From the NCBI GenBank assembly GCA_041685625.1, contig JAWLFJ010000005.1:1-64000 (forward strand): a stretch of 64,000 nucleotides of DNA. Reading direction: 5' to 3'. Of this stretch, positions 16,811 to 25,350 are shown one piece after another. The notes beneath the pieces are model-generated. The model had not been told where the DNA came from. It searched no databases and was given only the letters and a program-made list of their open reading frames with translations. Made by a program: the position numbers and the translations under genes. How positions within the stretch are numbered: position 1 is the stretch's first letter; the number at the start of each line of letters is the position of its first letter. This DNA is from Albimonas sp041685625 (GTDB lineage Bacteria; Pseudomonadota; Alphaproteobacteria; Rhodobacterales; Rhodobacteraceae).

Positions 16811-17995
16811 TCAGCACTCCTCGTCCGTTTCGGTCGCCGGGGCGTCCGCCCCGAAGCCCCCAGCATCGTCGGAAGCGAGCGCAGGGCCAAGGGATTTCAG
16901 AACACCCGGCGTCTCCTCAAGCCGCGGGAAGACGCCGGGCACCACCACTTCGCCGAGGGTCGGATGCGGCACGCGCAGCGCGGCGTCACGGGCCCAGAGG
17001 TGCGGGTCGGCGAGGGTCTCGTCGATGGAGAGGATCGGCCCCGCGGGCACCCCCGCCTCGGCGCAGGCGGCGAGCGCCTCGTCCCGGGTCACCGAGCGCG
17101 ACCAGTCCTCGACGATGCCGTTGACCTCGCCGCGCCGCTCGATCCGGGCGCGGATGCCGGCGTAGCGCGGATCGGTCCCGAGTTCGGGCCGGCCCATCGC
17201 GGCGGCGAGCTGCCCCCACATCCGGTCGGTGGCGCAGGCGAGCGCGATCCAGCCGTCGCGGCACTCGTAGGAGTTGTGGGGGACGGAGCGGTGCGTCTCG
17301 CCCGCCATGCGGTGGCGGACGTAGCCCGTGCCCGCATACATCGGCGCGAGTTCGTCGAGGAAGCGCCAGACGCCGTCGGTCAGCGCGACGTCGACGCGCT
17401 GACCGCGGCCGGTGCGCCGACGCGCCTCCAGCGCCAGCATCACGCCGTAGGCGCCGTAGAGGCCGGAGACGTAGTCGGCGAGCGCGGAGGAGCCGCCGAG
17501 CAGGGGCGGGCCGTCCGGGTGGCCGGTGAGATGGGTGAGGCCCGCCCAGCCCTCGGCGATGCGGGCGAGGCCGGCGAGGTCCCTCTTCGGCCCGGTCTGG
17601 CCCCAGCCGGTGACGCTGAGCATGACCAGGCCGGGATTCTCGGCGCGCAGGCTCTCGAAGCCGAGGCCCCACCGGTCGAGCGTGCCGGGGCGGAAGTTCT
17701 CGACGATCACGTCGGCCTCGCGGGCGAGGTTCCGGAAACGTTCCGCCCCCTCGGGCGTGCGCAGGTCGAGCGGGAGCGAGCGCTTGTTGCGCGCGTCCGA
17801 GAGCCACCACCAGGTGTCGCCCGCCGGCGAAGGGGTGCCGAGGCGGCGGAGGGGATCGCCCTCTCCCGGCATCTCGATCTTCAGCACCTCCGCCCCGAAC
17901 TCGCCGAGACTCGCGGCGGCGAAGGGGCCGGCGAGGATGGTGGCGCAGTCGATCACCTTGAGGCCGGTCAGCGGCGGGGCGGCGGGGTCGGTCAT
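16811..17995 (-). CDS. CaiB/BaiF (class III) CoA-transferase
   Basis: A 394-residue family III CoA-transferase that moves CoA between carboxylic acids. The family start GLKVIDCATILAGPFAAASLGEFGAEVLKIE, the loop VIVENFRPGTLDRWGLGFE and the catalytic Asp in ALADYVSGLYGAYG are all present. The partner is the 2-bp-spaced exported cyclase-family enzyme, an unusual pairing. Divergent from acuI (175-bp gap), but far shorter than DddD, the DMSP lyase with two such domains, so it is not DddD. Substrate unknown. Confidence 0.92.
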   Translation of the reverse strand: MTDPAAPPLTGLKVIDCATILAGPFAAASLGEFGAEVLKIEMPGEGDPLRRLGTPSPAGDTWWWLSDARNKRSLPLDLRTPEGAERFRNLAREADVIVENFRPGTLDRWGLGFESLRAENPGLVMLSVTGWGQTGPKRDLAGLARIAEGWAGLTHLTGHPDGPPLLGGSSALADYVSGLYGAYGVMLALEARRRTGRGQRVDVALTDGVWRFLDELAPMYAGTGYVRHRMAGETHRSVPHNSYECRDGWIALACATDRMWGQLAAAMGRPELGTDPRYAGIRARIERRGEVNGIVEDWSRSVTRDEALAACAEAGVPAGPILSIDETLADPHLWARDAALRVPHPTLGEVVVPGVFPRLEETPGVLKSLGPALASDDAGGFGADAPATETDEEC

Positions 17996-18171
17996 GGGCG
18001 TCTCCGGATCGGCGTCGGCTCTTCCTAGCGGCGCGCGGCGCGCGAGGCGAGACCGCGGCCCCGGCGGAAGGGAGCGGGGCGGAGGGCGCCGCCCCTTGAC
18101 GACGCGGGAGCGGGGCGGAAGGGTCCGCCCGGCGCGGGGGCGGCCCCCGCGACGAGGAGGAGGACGCCCCC

Positions 18172-19167
18172 ATGAGCTTCAACGCACTCGTCGTCGAGCG
18201 GAACGAGGAGACCAAGGAGACCTCGGCCTCCGTGCAGTCGCTCGACGAGTCGCGGCTGCCGGACGGCGACGTCACGGTCGCGGTCGAATACTCCACCGTG
18301 AACTACAAGGACGGGCTCTGCCTGACCTCGGGCGGCGGGCTCGTGAAGTCGTGGCCGCACGTCCCCGGCATCGACTTCGCCGGCACGGTCGAGGCCTCGC
18401 ACGACGACCGCTACAAGCCGGGCGACAAGGTCGTGCTGACCGGCTGGCGCGTGGGCGAGGTCTGGTGGGGCGGGCACGCCCAGAAGGCCCGGGTGAAGGC
18501 CGACTGGCTGGTCCCCCTGCCCGAGGGTCTGACGACGCGCCAGGCGATGGCGGTGGGCACCGCCGGCTTCACCTCGATGCTCGCGGTGATGGCGCTGGAG
18601 GATCACGGCCTGAAGCCGGGCGACGGGCCGGTGCTGGTGACCGGGGCCGCCGGCGGCGTCGGCTCGGTCGCGGTCGCGATCCTCGCCGCGCTCGGGCACG
18701 AGGTCGCGGGCGTCACCGGCCGGCCGGAGCAGGAGGACTACCTGAAGGGCCTCGGCGCGAGCCGGATCGTGCCGCGCGAGGAACTGGCCGAGACCGTCAA
18801 GCGCCCGCTGGAGAGCGAGACCTGGGCGGGCTGCGTCGACGCGGTCGGCGGCGCGATGCTGGCGCGGGTGCTGGGCCAGATGAAATACGGCGCCTCGGTC
18901 TCGGCCGTCGGGCTCGCGGGGGGCGCGGGACTGCCGGCGACGGTGATCCCGTTCATCATCCGCGGCGTGAACCTGCTCGGCATCGATTCGGTGATGCAGC
19001 CCTACGAGAACCGCCTTCGCGCCTGGGGCCGCATCGCCGAGGATCTGCCGATGGACAAGCTCGAGGCGATGGTCGAGCCGGCGACGCTGGCCGACCTGCC
19101 GAAGCTCGGCCGCGCGATCCTGAAGGGCGAGGTGCGCGGACGCGTCGTCGTCGACGTCAACGCCTGA
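18172..19167 (+). CDS. acuI: Acryloyl-CoA reductase AcuI / YhdH-type MDR oxidoreductase
   Basis: A 331-residue NADPH-dependent reductase of the YhdH/AcuI family, which turns toxic acryloyl-CoA into propionyl-CoA in DMSP and 3-hydroxypropionate metabolism. Family features are STVNYKDGLCLT near residue 42, VPGIDFAGTVE, the WGGHAQKARV loop and the Rossmann motif GAAGGVGSVAVAILAALG around residues 162-179. The C-terminal LLGIDSVMQPYENRLRAW is specific to this family. No DMSP lyase or dmdA is visible nearby. Ribosome site GAGGAGGAGGA before the ATG. Confidence 0.9.
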   Translation: MSFNALVVERNEETKETSASVQSLDESRLPDGDVTVAVEYSTVNYKDGLCLTSGGGLVKSWPHVPGIDFAGTVEASHDDRYKPGDKVVLTGWRVGEVWWGGHAQKARVKADWLVPLPEGLTTRQAMAVGTAGFTSMLAVMALEDHGLKPGDGPVLVTGAAGGVGSVAVAILAALGHEVAGVTGRPEQEDYLKGLGASRIVPREELAETVKRPLESETWAGCVDAVGGAMLARVLGQMKYGASVSAVGLAGGAGLPATVIPFIIRGVNLLGIDSVMQPYENRLRAWGRIAEDLPMDKLEAMVEPATLADLPKLGRAILKGEVRGRVVVDVNA

Positions 19168-19394
19168 CGCGGAGGCTCGGCGGGGCGGACCCGTCGAGCC
19201 CCGGCCGAAGCGCCCGCGCCCCGCCGACGGCGACGGCGCGCGGGCGGCGGACCACGGCGCCGGCGCGGGCCGCCCGCGTCGGCGTCAACCCGACCTTAAC
19301 CTCGATCGGCTAGTCCCCCCGGCCTGAGACGCATCGGGCCGCCGGGGGCCCGTCCGTCTCCCCGGCCGCCCGCGATCGGGCCGGGGAGAGGCTG

Positions 19395-20234
19395 ATGGAT
19401 TTCTGGGACATCGGATCGGCCGGCGGCCGCGCGCCGTCGGGCTTCCGCGGCGAGGCGCGGCGCATGGAGCCGGAGGCGGTCGCGGCCGCCGCGGCGGCGC
19501 TCGGCGTGGAATCCGCGGCGCTGCAGGCCGTGGCGGAGGTGGAGAGCCGCCACGCCCCCTTCCTCGCCTCCGGCCGTCCCGTCATCCTCTTCGAGCGGCA
19601 CGTCTTCCGCCGCCTGACCGGGGGGGCGCACGACGCCCGGCCCGATCTCTCGCATCCCGAGGCCGGCGGCTACGGCGCCGGGGGCGAGGCGCAGCACGCG
19701 CGCCTCGCGCGGGCCGTCGCGCTCGACCGGGCGGCGGCGCTGAGGGCGACGAGCTGGGGGCGCTTCCAGGTGCTCGGTCTCAACGCCGAGCTCTGCGGCT
19801 GGCCGGACGTGGAGAGCTTCGTCGCGGATCATTGCGCCGACGAGGCGGCGCATCTCGCCGGGTTCGTCGGCTACGTCCGCGGCGCGGGGCTCGCCGGGGC
19901 GCTGGCGGCGCGCGACTGGGCGGGTTTCGCGCGCGGCTACAACGGCCCCGCCTACGCCCGCAACCGCTACGACGCGCGCATGGCCGCGGCCTACGCGCGG
20001 CTGACCTCGCCGGGCGTCTTCCGTGTGGAGGGCGTCGCGGAACTGCAGCGCGCGCTCGCCTTCCTCGGGGCCGAGCCCGGCCCGGCCGACGGCGCCATGG
20101 GGCCGATGACCGAGGCCGCGATCCGCCGCTTCGAACGGCGCTGCCGTCTCGCGGAGACCGGCCTCGCCTCGGCCGCGGTGAGGGCGGCGGCGCAGGCGGC
20201 CTATTACGCGCTCGGCGGCGATCCCGCGGCCTGA
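19395..20234 (+). CDS. N-acetylmuramidase-type endolysin with peptidoglycan-binding domain
   Basis: A 279-residue peptidoglycan hydrolase. The N-acetylmuramidase domain (about 30-200) has the catalytic-Glu region ALQAVAEVESRHAPFL and the family line VILFERHVFRRLTGG, with TSWGRFQVLGLN and the ending YNGPAYARNRYDARMAAAYA. A C-terminal peptidoglycan-binding domain (about 212-275) has LQRALAFLG and ADGAMGPMTEAAIRRF. No signal peptide is seen, as expected for a holin-dependent endolysin. It is 31 bp upstream of a holin gene. The pair matches the lysis module that releases the Rhodobacterales gene transfer agent, encoded away from the capsid cluster. Confidence 0.9.
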   Translation: MDFWDIGSAGGRAPSGFRGEARRMEPEAVAAAAAALGVESAALQAVAEVESRHAPFLASGRPVILFERHVFRRLTGGAHDARPDLSHPEAGGYGAGGEAQHARLARAVALDRAAALRATSWGRFQVLGLNAELCGWPDVESFVADHCADEAAHLAGFVGYVRGAGLAGALAARDWAGFARGYNGPAYARNRYDARMAAAYARLTSPGVFRVEGVAELQRALAFLGAEPGPADGAMGPMTEAAIRRFERRCRLAETGLASAAVRAAAQAAYYALGGDPAA

Positions 20235-20265
20235 GCCCATCCCCGGAATCGAAAGGACCCACGGC

Positions 20266-20883
20266 ATGGCTCCCTTCCTCATCCCTCTCGTCTCGGCGGT
20301 GGCGCCGGCGCTGCTGCCGCGTCTCGTCGGGGATTCCTCTGCCCGGGTCGGCGCGGCGGTCACGGCGGCGGTCAAGGAGATCGTCGGCACGGACCCTGAG
20401 ACGGCGGCCGGGCGCGACGCGGCGCTGGCGGCGATCGAGGCCGACCCCGCCCTCGCGGCCGATCTGAAGGCCCGCCTCGCGGAGCTTTCGCTGGCCGAGA
20501 CGGAGGCCTATCTCGCGGACCGGGCCGACGCCCGGGCCCGCGACGTGGCGCTGGCGGAGGCGACGGGCGCGAGCTTCCGTCGCGCCGACGTGATGCTGAT
20601 CGCCGCCTTCGCGGCGGTGGTGGGAATCGCGGCGGTGATGTTCCTGCTCTCGCTCAACGCGACGGCGGAGAACAGCGCGCTGGTCAACACGCTGGTCGGG
20701 TTCCTGACCGGCATCGGCGGCATGTTCGCGCGCAACATCGGCACCGCCTTCGACTTCGAGTTCGGCTCCTCGCGCTCCAGCCGGGAGAAGGACGGGCGCC
20801 TCGCCGGCTTCGCATCGCGGGGAGCGGCTTCGGAGGGCTCGGGCGCGGCGCTGAACGCCTTCCGCCGCAGCCTCGGCGGCTGA
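20266..20883 (+). CDS. Three-TM holin, gene-transfer-agent type
   Basis: A 205-residue membrane protein. An N-terminal hydrophobic segment (PFLIPLVSAVAPALLPRLVG) is followed by a charged helical stretch (about 45-105) and two membrane spans (VMLIAAFAAVVGIAAVMFLL and NTLVGFLTGIGGMF), then a short charged tail. This is the layout of the 3-TM GTA holin family that releases the endolysin across the inner membrane. Directly follows the muramidase gene (31 bp) with a ribosome site GAAAGGACC. It ends 15 bp from the convergent tamB stop. Whether the organism has the GTA capsid genes cannot be seen here. Confidence 0.8.
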   Translation: MAPFLIPLVSAVAPALLPRLVGDSSARVGAAVTAAVKEIVGTDPETAAGRDAALAAIEADPALAADLKARLAELSLAETEAYLADRADARARDVALAEATGASFRRADVMLIAAFAAVVGIAAVMFLLSLNATAENSALVNTLVGFLTGIGGMFARNIGTAFDFEFGSSRSSREKDGRLAGFASRGAASEGSGAALNAFRRSLGG

Positions 20884-20898
20884 GGCGGAGGGCGGCGC

Positions 20899-23800
20899 TC
20901 AGAAGTCGTATTTCCAGTTCAGGCCGACCGAAGAGCTCTCCGCGCCCGTCTCGCCGTCGACCGTGACGTTGTCGAGCACCTCGACCTCGACCTGGACGGA
21001 GGCGGGGCCGCCGTCGATCGGCTGGCGCACGCCGACGAAGACGTCGTCGGCCAGGTTGCGGCCGGCGCGGACCGAGCCGGCCTCATCGTCGTCGCCGAGA
21101 TCCACGTCGAGCACGTCGAGCCCGGCGGCAGATCGCACGCCGCCGAGCGCCCCCTCGCGCCCGCTCAGCAGCGTCGCCACGCCGGCGCCGAGCTGCAGCG
21201 CCTGGCCCGGGCCCAGCGACTGGCGCGACCGGCCGAAGAGCACCTGCGGCAGGACCTCGTCCTCCGGGAGGGCGGGGCGCGATTCGAAGCTGATCCGCGG
21301 GTCGGAGGCCGTGCCGCTCACCACGATGCGGCCGGTGATCTCGGTGCGCTCGTGCTCCAGCATCACGTCGATGTCGGGGTCGACCGGGTCGCGGCCGGAG
21401 AAGGCGATGCGCCCGCGCGCCAGATCGAATTCGCGCCCGATGAAGTTGAGCGAGCCGCGCAGGCGCCGCACCTCGCCGGTGATGCGGGGCGAGGCGGCCA
21501 GCCCGGCGACCGCGAGGTCCACCGACCACTCGGAGGTCAAGCCGCGCCCGCGCACGAAGACGTTCCGCGGCGCGCGGATGGCGAGGTCGAGCCGCGGGCC
21601 GCCGTCCTCGTCCGTCTCCTCCTCGGGCGGGGGCGCGCCCTTGATCCGCACGTCGCCGAGTTCGGGCAGGTTGGGCGCGCCGGTCTGCACGAGGCGCACC
21701 TCGGCCCGGTCGATCAGCACGTCGCCGGAGACCAGCGGCGCCGCCAGCGGCCCCTCGACGGCGATGTCGGCGGAGATCGCGGCGACCACGTCGTCGCGGC
21801 GCACCAGCACGGCCTCCTCCGTCGTCAGCGTGCCCGAGAGCGTCGCGCCCTCGAGCGCCACCTCGCCCCGAACCGGGGCGCCGGCGCCGTCCTGCGCCGA
21901 GAGCGAGAGCTCCAGCCCGCCGCCGCGGCGCAGGCGGCTGTCGACGCTCAGATCGGTCAGGATCGTGCCGGTCTCGAGGTTCTGGTAGGCGCCGCCGGTC
22001 AGCTCGACGCGCCCGGCGGGGCGCGGGTCGGCGAGCCGCCCGACCACCCGAAGATCGAGGTCGAGCCGGCCCGAGAGCAGGTGGTCGGGGGCCGGCACCG
22101 CCGCCCAGAGCTCTCCAATCTCGCCCGACCAGATCAACGCGGCCTCGATCCCCGCGTCCGGCGGCGGCGCCGGCAGGAGCCCCGCCGGGCGCAGCGGCAG
22201 CGTCGCCTCGACGCGCGCCGGCTCCCCGAAGTCGCCCGACAGCGCCCCCTCGGCCCGCAGGCGCCGGCCGTTCCAGCGCGCCGTCGCGTCGAGCGCGAGG
22301 TCGCCCACCGCCTCGGGCGTGTCCTCGATCCGGAGCCCCGTCGCCGAGAGGTCGAACGCCCCCCCGGCCGATCCGGGCCGCGCGTCGAGCCTCGCGCTCG
22401 CCTCCACGGCGCCGCGGTCGATCGGCGCGTCCGCGAGCTCCGCCAGCGGCGCGAGGTCGGCGAGGGCGAGGCGCAGATCGGCGACCAGCCCCTCGGGGTG
22501 CAGCGCCGCGTCGCCGGTCAGACCGCCGCCCGGCAGCGAGAGGTCCAGCCCCTCGAGCCGAATGACGCCGTCCGCGCGGCGCAGCGTCACCGGCGCGTCC
22601 AGCCCGATGCGCGCCTCGCCGGCCCGGAGCCGCAGCGTCGAGACGGTGAATTCCGCGTCCTCGCCGGCGATCGCGCCTGCCGCCTCGCCGGTCAGGCGAA
22701 GCGGCTCGTCGCCGCGGAGCATGCCCCGCGCGTTCAGCGAGACCGTCAGCGCCTGCGCCCGGCCCCCGGCCTCGAGCCGCACCGTGTTCAGCCGCGCCGC
22801 GTCGCCGATCCGCAGGGCGCGCGCCTCCAGCCGCGCCTCGCCGGAGGGGGCGGCGAGGAGATCGGCGCCCTCCGCCTCCAGCGTCGCCTCGCGGGCGCGC
22901 AGCGTGCCGGCGGCGATGCGTTCGGCCGTCGCCGTCAGGCGTCCGGCGGGCGCCGCGATCAGGTCGCGGAAGGCGCCCTCGGCGCGCAGCACCGCCACCT
23001 CCGCCGCGCCGGCCGAAAGCGTCTCCGCCCGCGCCTCGAAATCGAGCGCCGGCGCGCCGAGCAGATCCGTCGCGGCGCCGGTCAGCGACACCTCGGCCAC
23101 CCGCGCCTCGGCGGCCGAGAGGCCGGAGGCCGCGAGGTCGAACGCGACCCGAGGCGCGGCGATCAGGTCCTCGCCGGTGATCCGGCCCGAAAGGGAGGCG
23201 AGCCGCGCCTCGGCCTCCGGGTAGGCGAGCTCCGTCGCGGTCAGCTCCGCCTCCGCCGACGGCGCCCCGGTCAGGTCGGTCAGGTCGGCCTCGAGCGTCA
23301 GCCGTCCGGCCTCGGCGCCCATCGCCGCGAGGTCCGCGATCCCGGCCGAGACCGTCGCGTCCTGCCGGCCGTCCGGCGCCGTCAGCGTCAGCCGCGCCTC
23401 GGCCGACCCGGCGAGATCGACGCCGAGCCGCTCCCCCGCCGGGGCGAGATCCTCCGCGCTCAGCGTCACCGCGCCCTCCGCCGTTCCGGCGCCGAGGTCG
23501 GCCGTCAGCGCGCCTGTCAGCCGGGCCGACAGCGCCTCGGCCGTCAGATCCTCGACCCGCAGCGTCTCCTCCGACAGGCGGAAGCGCGTCTCGACCGAGG
23601 CCGGCCCGTAGGGCGAGCCCTCCGCCGTCAGAGCGATGCGCCCCGCCGCCGTCTCGTCCGCCGCCGGGACCGGGGCGCCCGCCGCGCCCGGCCTCGGCTC
23701 GGCCTCCGGCGAGAGCCGCAGGCCGATCGCGTGCTCCAGCGCGACGCCGCCCCAGGATTCGCCGGCGAGCGTCACGCCCTCGAGCGCCGCGCGCCCCGAG

Positions 23801-25350
23801 AGGCGCGGCGCGTCGAGCGGGCCTTCGAGCCCGCCGGTCGCCTCGAACCGGCCCGACGCGTCGACGTCGTAGGCCGCCGCGATCGGCGCGAGATCCGGCG
23901 TCGCGACCTCGTAGTCCAGCGACGCCGAGTTGCCGGCGACATCCACCGCGCCGTCGGCCTCGAGCGTCAGCGCGGGCGATTCGAGCGCGAGGCGCCGGAG
24001 CGCCCCCGCCTGCGCCGCGAGGTCCCAGCGGGCGTCCAGCGTCAGCGCGGGGGCGCCCAGAAGATCCGGCCCGAGCCGGTCGAGCCGCAGCCCCTCGGCG
24101 CGCCCTTCGGCCGCGACCGTGATCGCGTCGCCCGCCCGCGTCACGGTCGCGTCGAAGGCGCCGTCGGCGAGGTCCGCCGGCGCCGTGGCCAGCCCCTCCA
24201 CGTCGATCCGACCGGCCGCCTCGAAGTCGTCGAGCGGCCCCTCGAGCCGCCCGTCGAAGGCGATGCGGGAGAAGTCCAGGTCGGGCACGGCCTCGGCCAG
24301 CGGGGACAGCGCCGCGACCGCGAGGTCGAAGTCCATCACCCCCGCGCCGCGATCGAAGGTCCCGTCGGCGCGGGCCTCGAGGCCGGGCGAGGCGATCTCG
24401 CCGCGCCGGATGCGCACGACGCCGTCCTCGCCCTCGACGACGTCGAGATCGAGCCGCGCGACCTCGCCGAGCGCCGCCTTGACGCCGGGATCGAGCGCCT
24501 CGCCCGGCCGCACCTCGGCCGAGGCGACGATGGAGACCGGCGCCCGCGCATCGATCCGCGCCCGGCCCGTCGCGGCGATCATCCGCTCGGTCCGCGCGTC
24601 GAAGTCGAGCGACCAGTCCGCCAGCGGCCCCGACGCCTCGACCGACACCTCGGAGGCCGCGTCCTCGGGCAGCCCGGCGATCTCGGCCACGACGCCGCCC
24701 GCCGCCTCGCGGGCCTCCAGCGACAGCCCCAGCGACTCGTCGTCGAAGCGCCGCTCGTAGTCGAGCAGGATCCGGCCCTCGATCGCGTCGGTGCGCGTCA
24801 CGTCGAGCCGGAGCGCCTGCACCTCGCCCTCGTCGCGGAAGCGCCCCGTCGCGTCGAAGCTCAGCGACTGTCCGGCGATCACCCCCGCGGCGAGGAAGGC
24901 GTCGTCGAGGCGCATCTCCTCTACCCGCGTCGTGATCGGCAGGCGCGGCCAGGCGAAGGGATCGAAGCTCGCCTCGGCGAGTTCGGAGTCCTCCCTGACC
25001 GTCACCTCCGGCGGGATCGGCCGGCGCAGCACCTCGAGCCCGCGCGCCACCAGCGAGTTGATCTCGAGCTGGCCGCGGAGGATCCGCCGGGGGTTCCAGC
25101 TCAACGCCACGCCCTCGGCCCGCAGCCAGACCCCCTCGGAATCCGAGACCGCGACGCCGACGAGCTCGGTCACGCCGTCCTCGGGTTCCTCCACCCCCTC
25201 GGCGGTCACCTCGAACTCGCCCTCGACCGAGATCTGGCGCAGCACGAACTGCACCAGCGAATTCTTCAGCCCGAGGATCGAGATCTGCGCGCCGCCGGCC
25301 GCCGGGACCAGCACCAGCGCGATCGCGAGCAGGAGCGCCGCCGGCCTCAT
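20899..25350 (-). CDS. tamB: Translocation and assembly module subunit TamB
   Basis: A 1483-residue inner-membrane-anchored, periplasm-spanning beta-taco protein that works with TamA in outer-membrane protein assembly and phospholipid transport. An N-terminal hydrophobic signal anchor (LLLAIALVLVPAAGG) leads into a very long repetitive region with short beta strands rich in EVEA, GLEG and AEGL patterns. The C-terminal conserved DUF490/TamB domain contains GEVRRLRGSLNFIGREFDLARGRI, VSGTASDPRISFESRPALPEDEVL and ends in a Phe (LNWKYDF). The start overlaps the tamA stop (TGATG), so the two are translationally coupled. Confidence 0.95.
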   Translation of the reverse strand: MRPAALLLAIALVLVPAAGGAQISILGLKNSLVQFVLRQISVEGEFEVTAEGVEEPEDGVTELVGVAVSDSEGVWLRAEGVALSWNPRRILRGQLEINSLVARGLEVLRRPIPPEVTVREDSELAEASFDPFAWPRLPITTRVEEMRLDDAFLAAGVIAGQSLSFDATGRFRDEGEVQALRLDVTRTDAIEGRILLDYERRFDDESLGLSLEAREAAGGVVAEIAGLPEDAASEVSVEASGPLADWSLDFDARTERMIAATGRARIDARAPVSIVASAEVRPGEALDPGVKAALGEVARLDLDVVEGEDGVVRIRRGEIASPGLEARADGTFDRGAGVMDFDLAVAALSPLAEAVPDLDFSRIAFDGRLEGPLDDFEAAGRIDVEGLATAPADLADGAFDATVTRAGDAITVAAEGRAEGLRLDRLGPDLLGAPALTLDARWDLAAQAGALRRLALESPALTLEADGAVDVAGNSASLDYEVATPDLAPIAAAYDVDASGRFEATGGLEGPLDAPRLSGRAALEGVTLAGESWGGVALEHAIGLRLSPEAEPRPGAAGAPVPAADETAAGRIALTAEGSPYGPASVETRFRLSEETLRVEDLTAEALSARLTGALTADLGAGTAEGAVTLSAEDLAPAGERLGVDLAGSAEARLTLTAPDGRQDATVSAGIADLAAMGAEAGRLTLEADLTDLTGAPSAEAELTATELAYPEAEARLASLSGRITGEDLIAAPRVAFDLAASGLSAAEARVAEVSLTGAATDLLGAPALDFEARAETLSAGAAEVAVLRAEGAFRDLIAAPAGRLTATAERIAAGTLRAREATLEAEGADLLAAPSGEARLEARALRIGDAARLNTVRLEAGGRAQALTVSLNARGMLRGDEPLRLTGEAAGAIAGEDAEFTVSTLRLRAGEARIGLDAPVTLRRADGVIRLEGLDLSLPGGGLTGDAALHPEGLVADLRLALADLAPLAELADAPIDRGAVEASARLDARPGSAGGAFDLSATGLRIEDTPEAVGDLALDATARWNGRRLRAEGALSGDFGEPARVEATLPLRPAGLLPAPPPDAGIEAALIWSGEIGELWAAVPAPDHLLSGRLDLDLRVVGRLADPRPAGRVELTGGAYQNLETGTILTDLSVDSRLRRGGGLELSLSAQDGAGAPVRGEVALEGATLSGTLTTEEAVLVRRDDVVAAISADIAVEGPLAAPLVSGDVLIDRAEVRLVQTGAPNLPELGDVRIKGAPPPEEETDEDGGPRLDLAIRAPRNVFVRGRGLTSEWSVDLAVAGLAASPRITGEVRRLRGSLNFIGREFDLARGRIAFSGRDPVDPDIDVMLEHERTEITGRIVVSGTASDPRISFESRPALPEDEVLPQVLFGRSRQSLGPGQALQLGAGVATLLSGREGALGGVRSAAGLDVLDVDLGDDDEAGSVRAGRNLADDVFVGVRQPIDGGPASVQVEVEVLDNVTVDGETGAESSSVGLNWKYDF

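Noticed and set aside
16811..17995. DddD DMSP lyase
   Set aside because: Only one CoA-transferase domain (394 residues) whereas DddD has two and is about twice as long.
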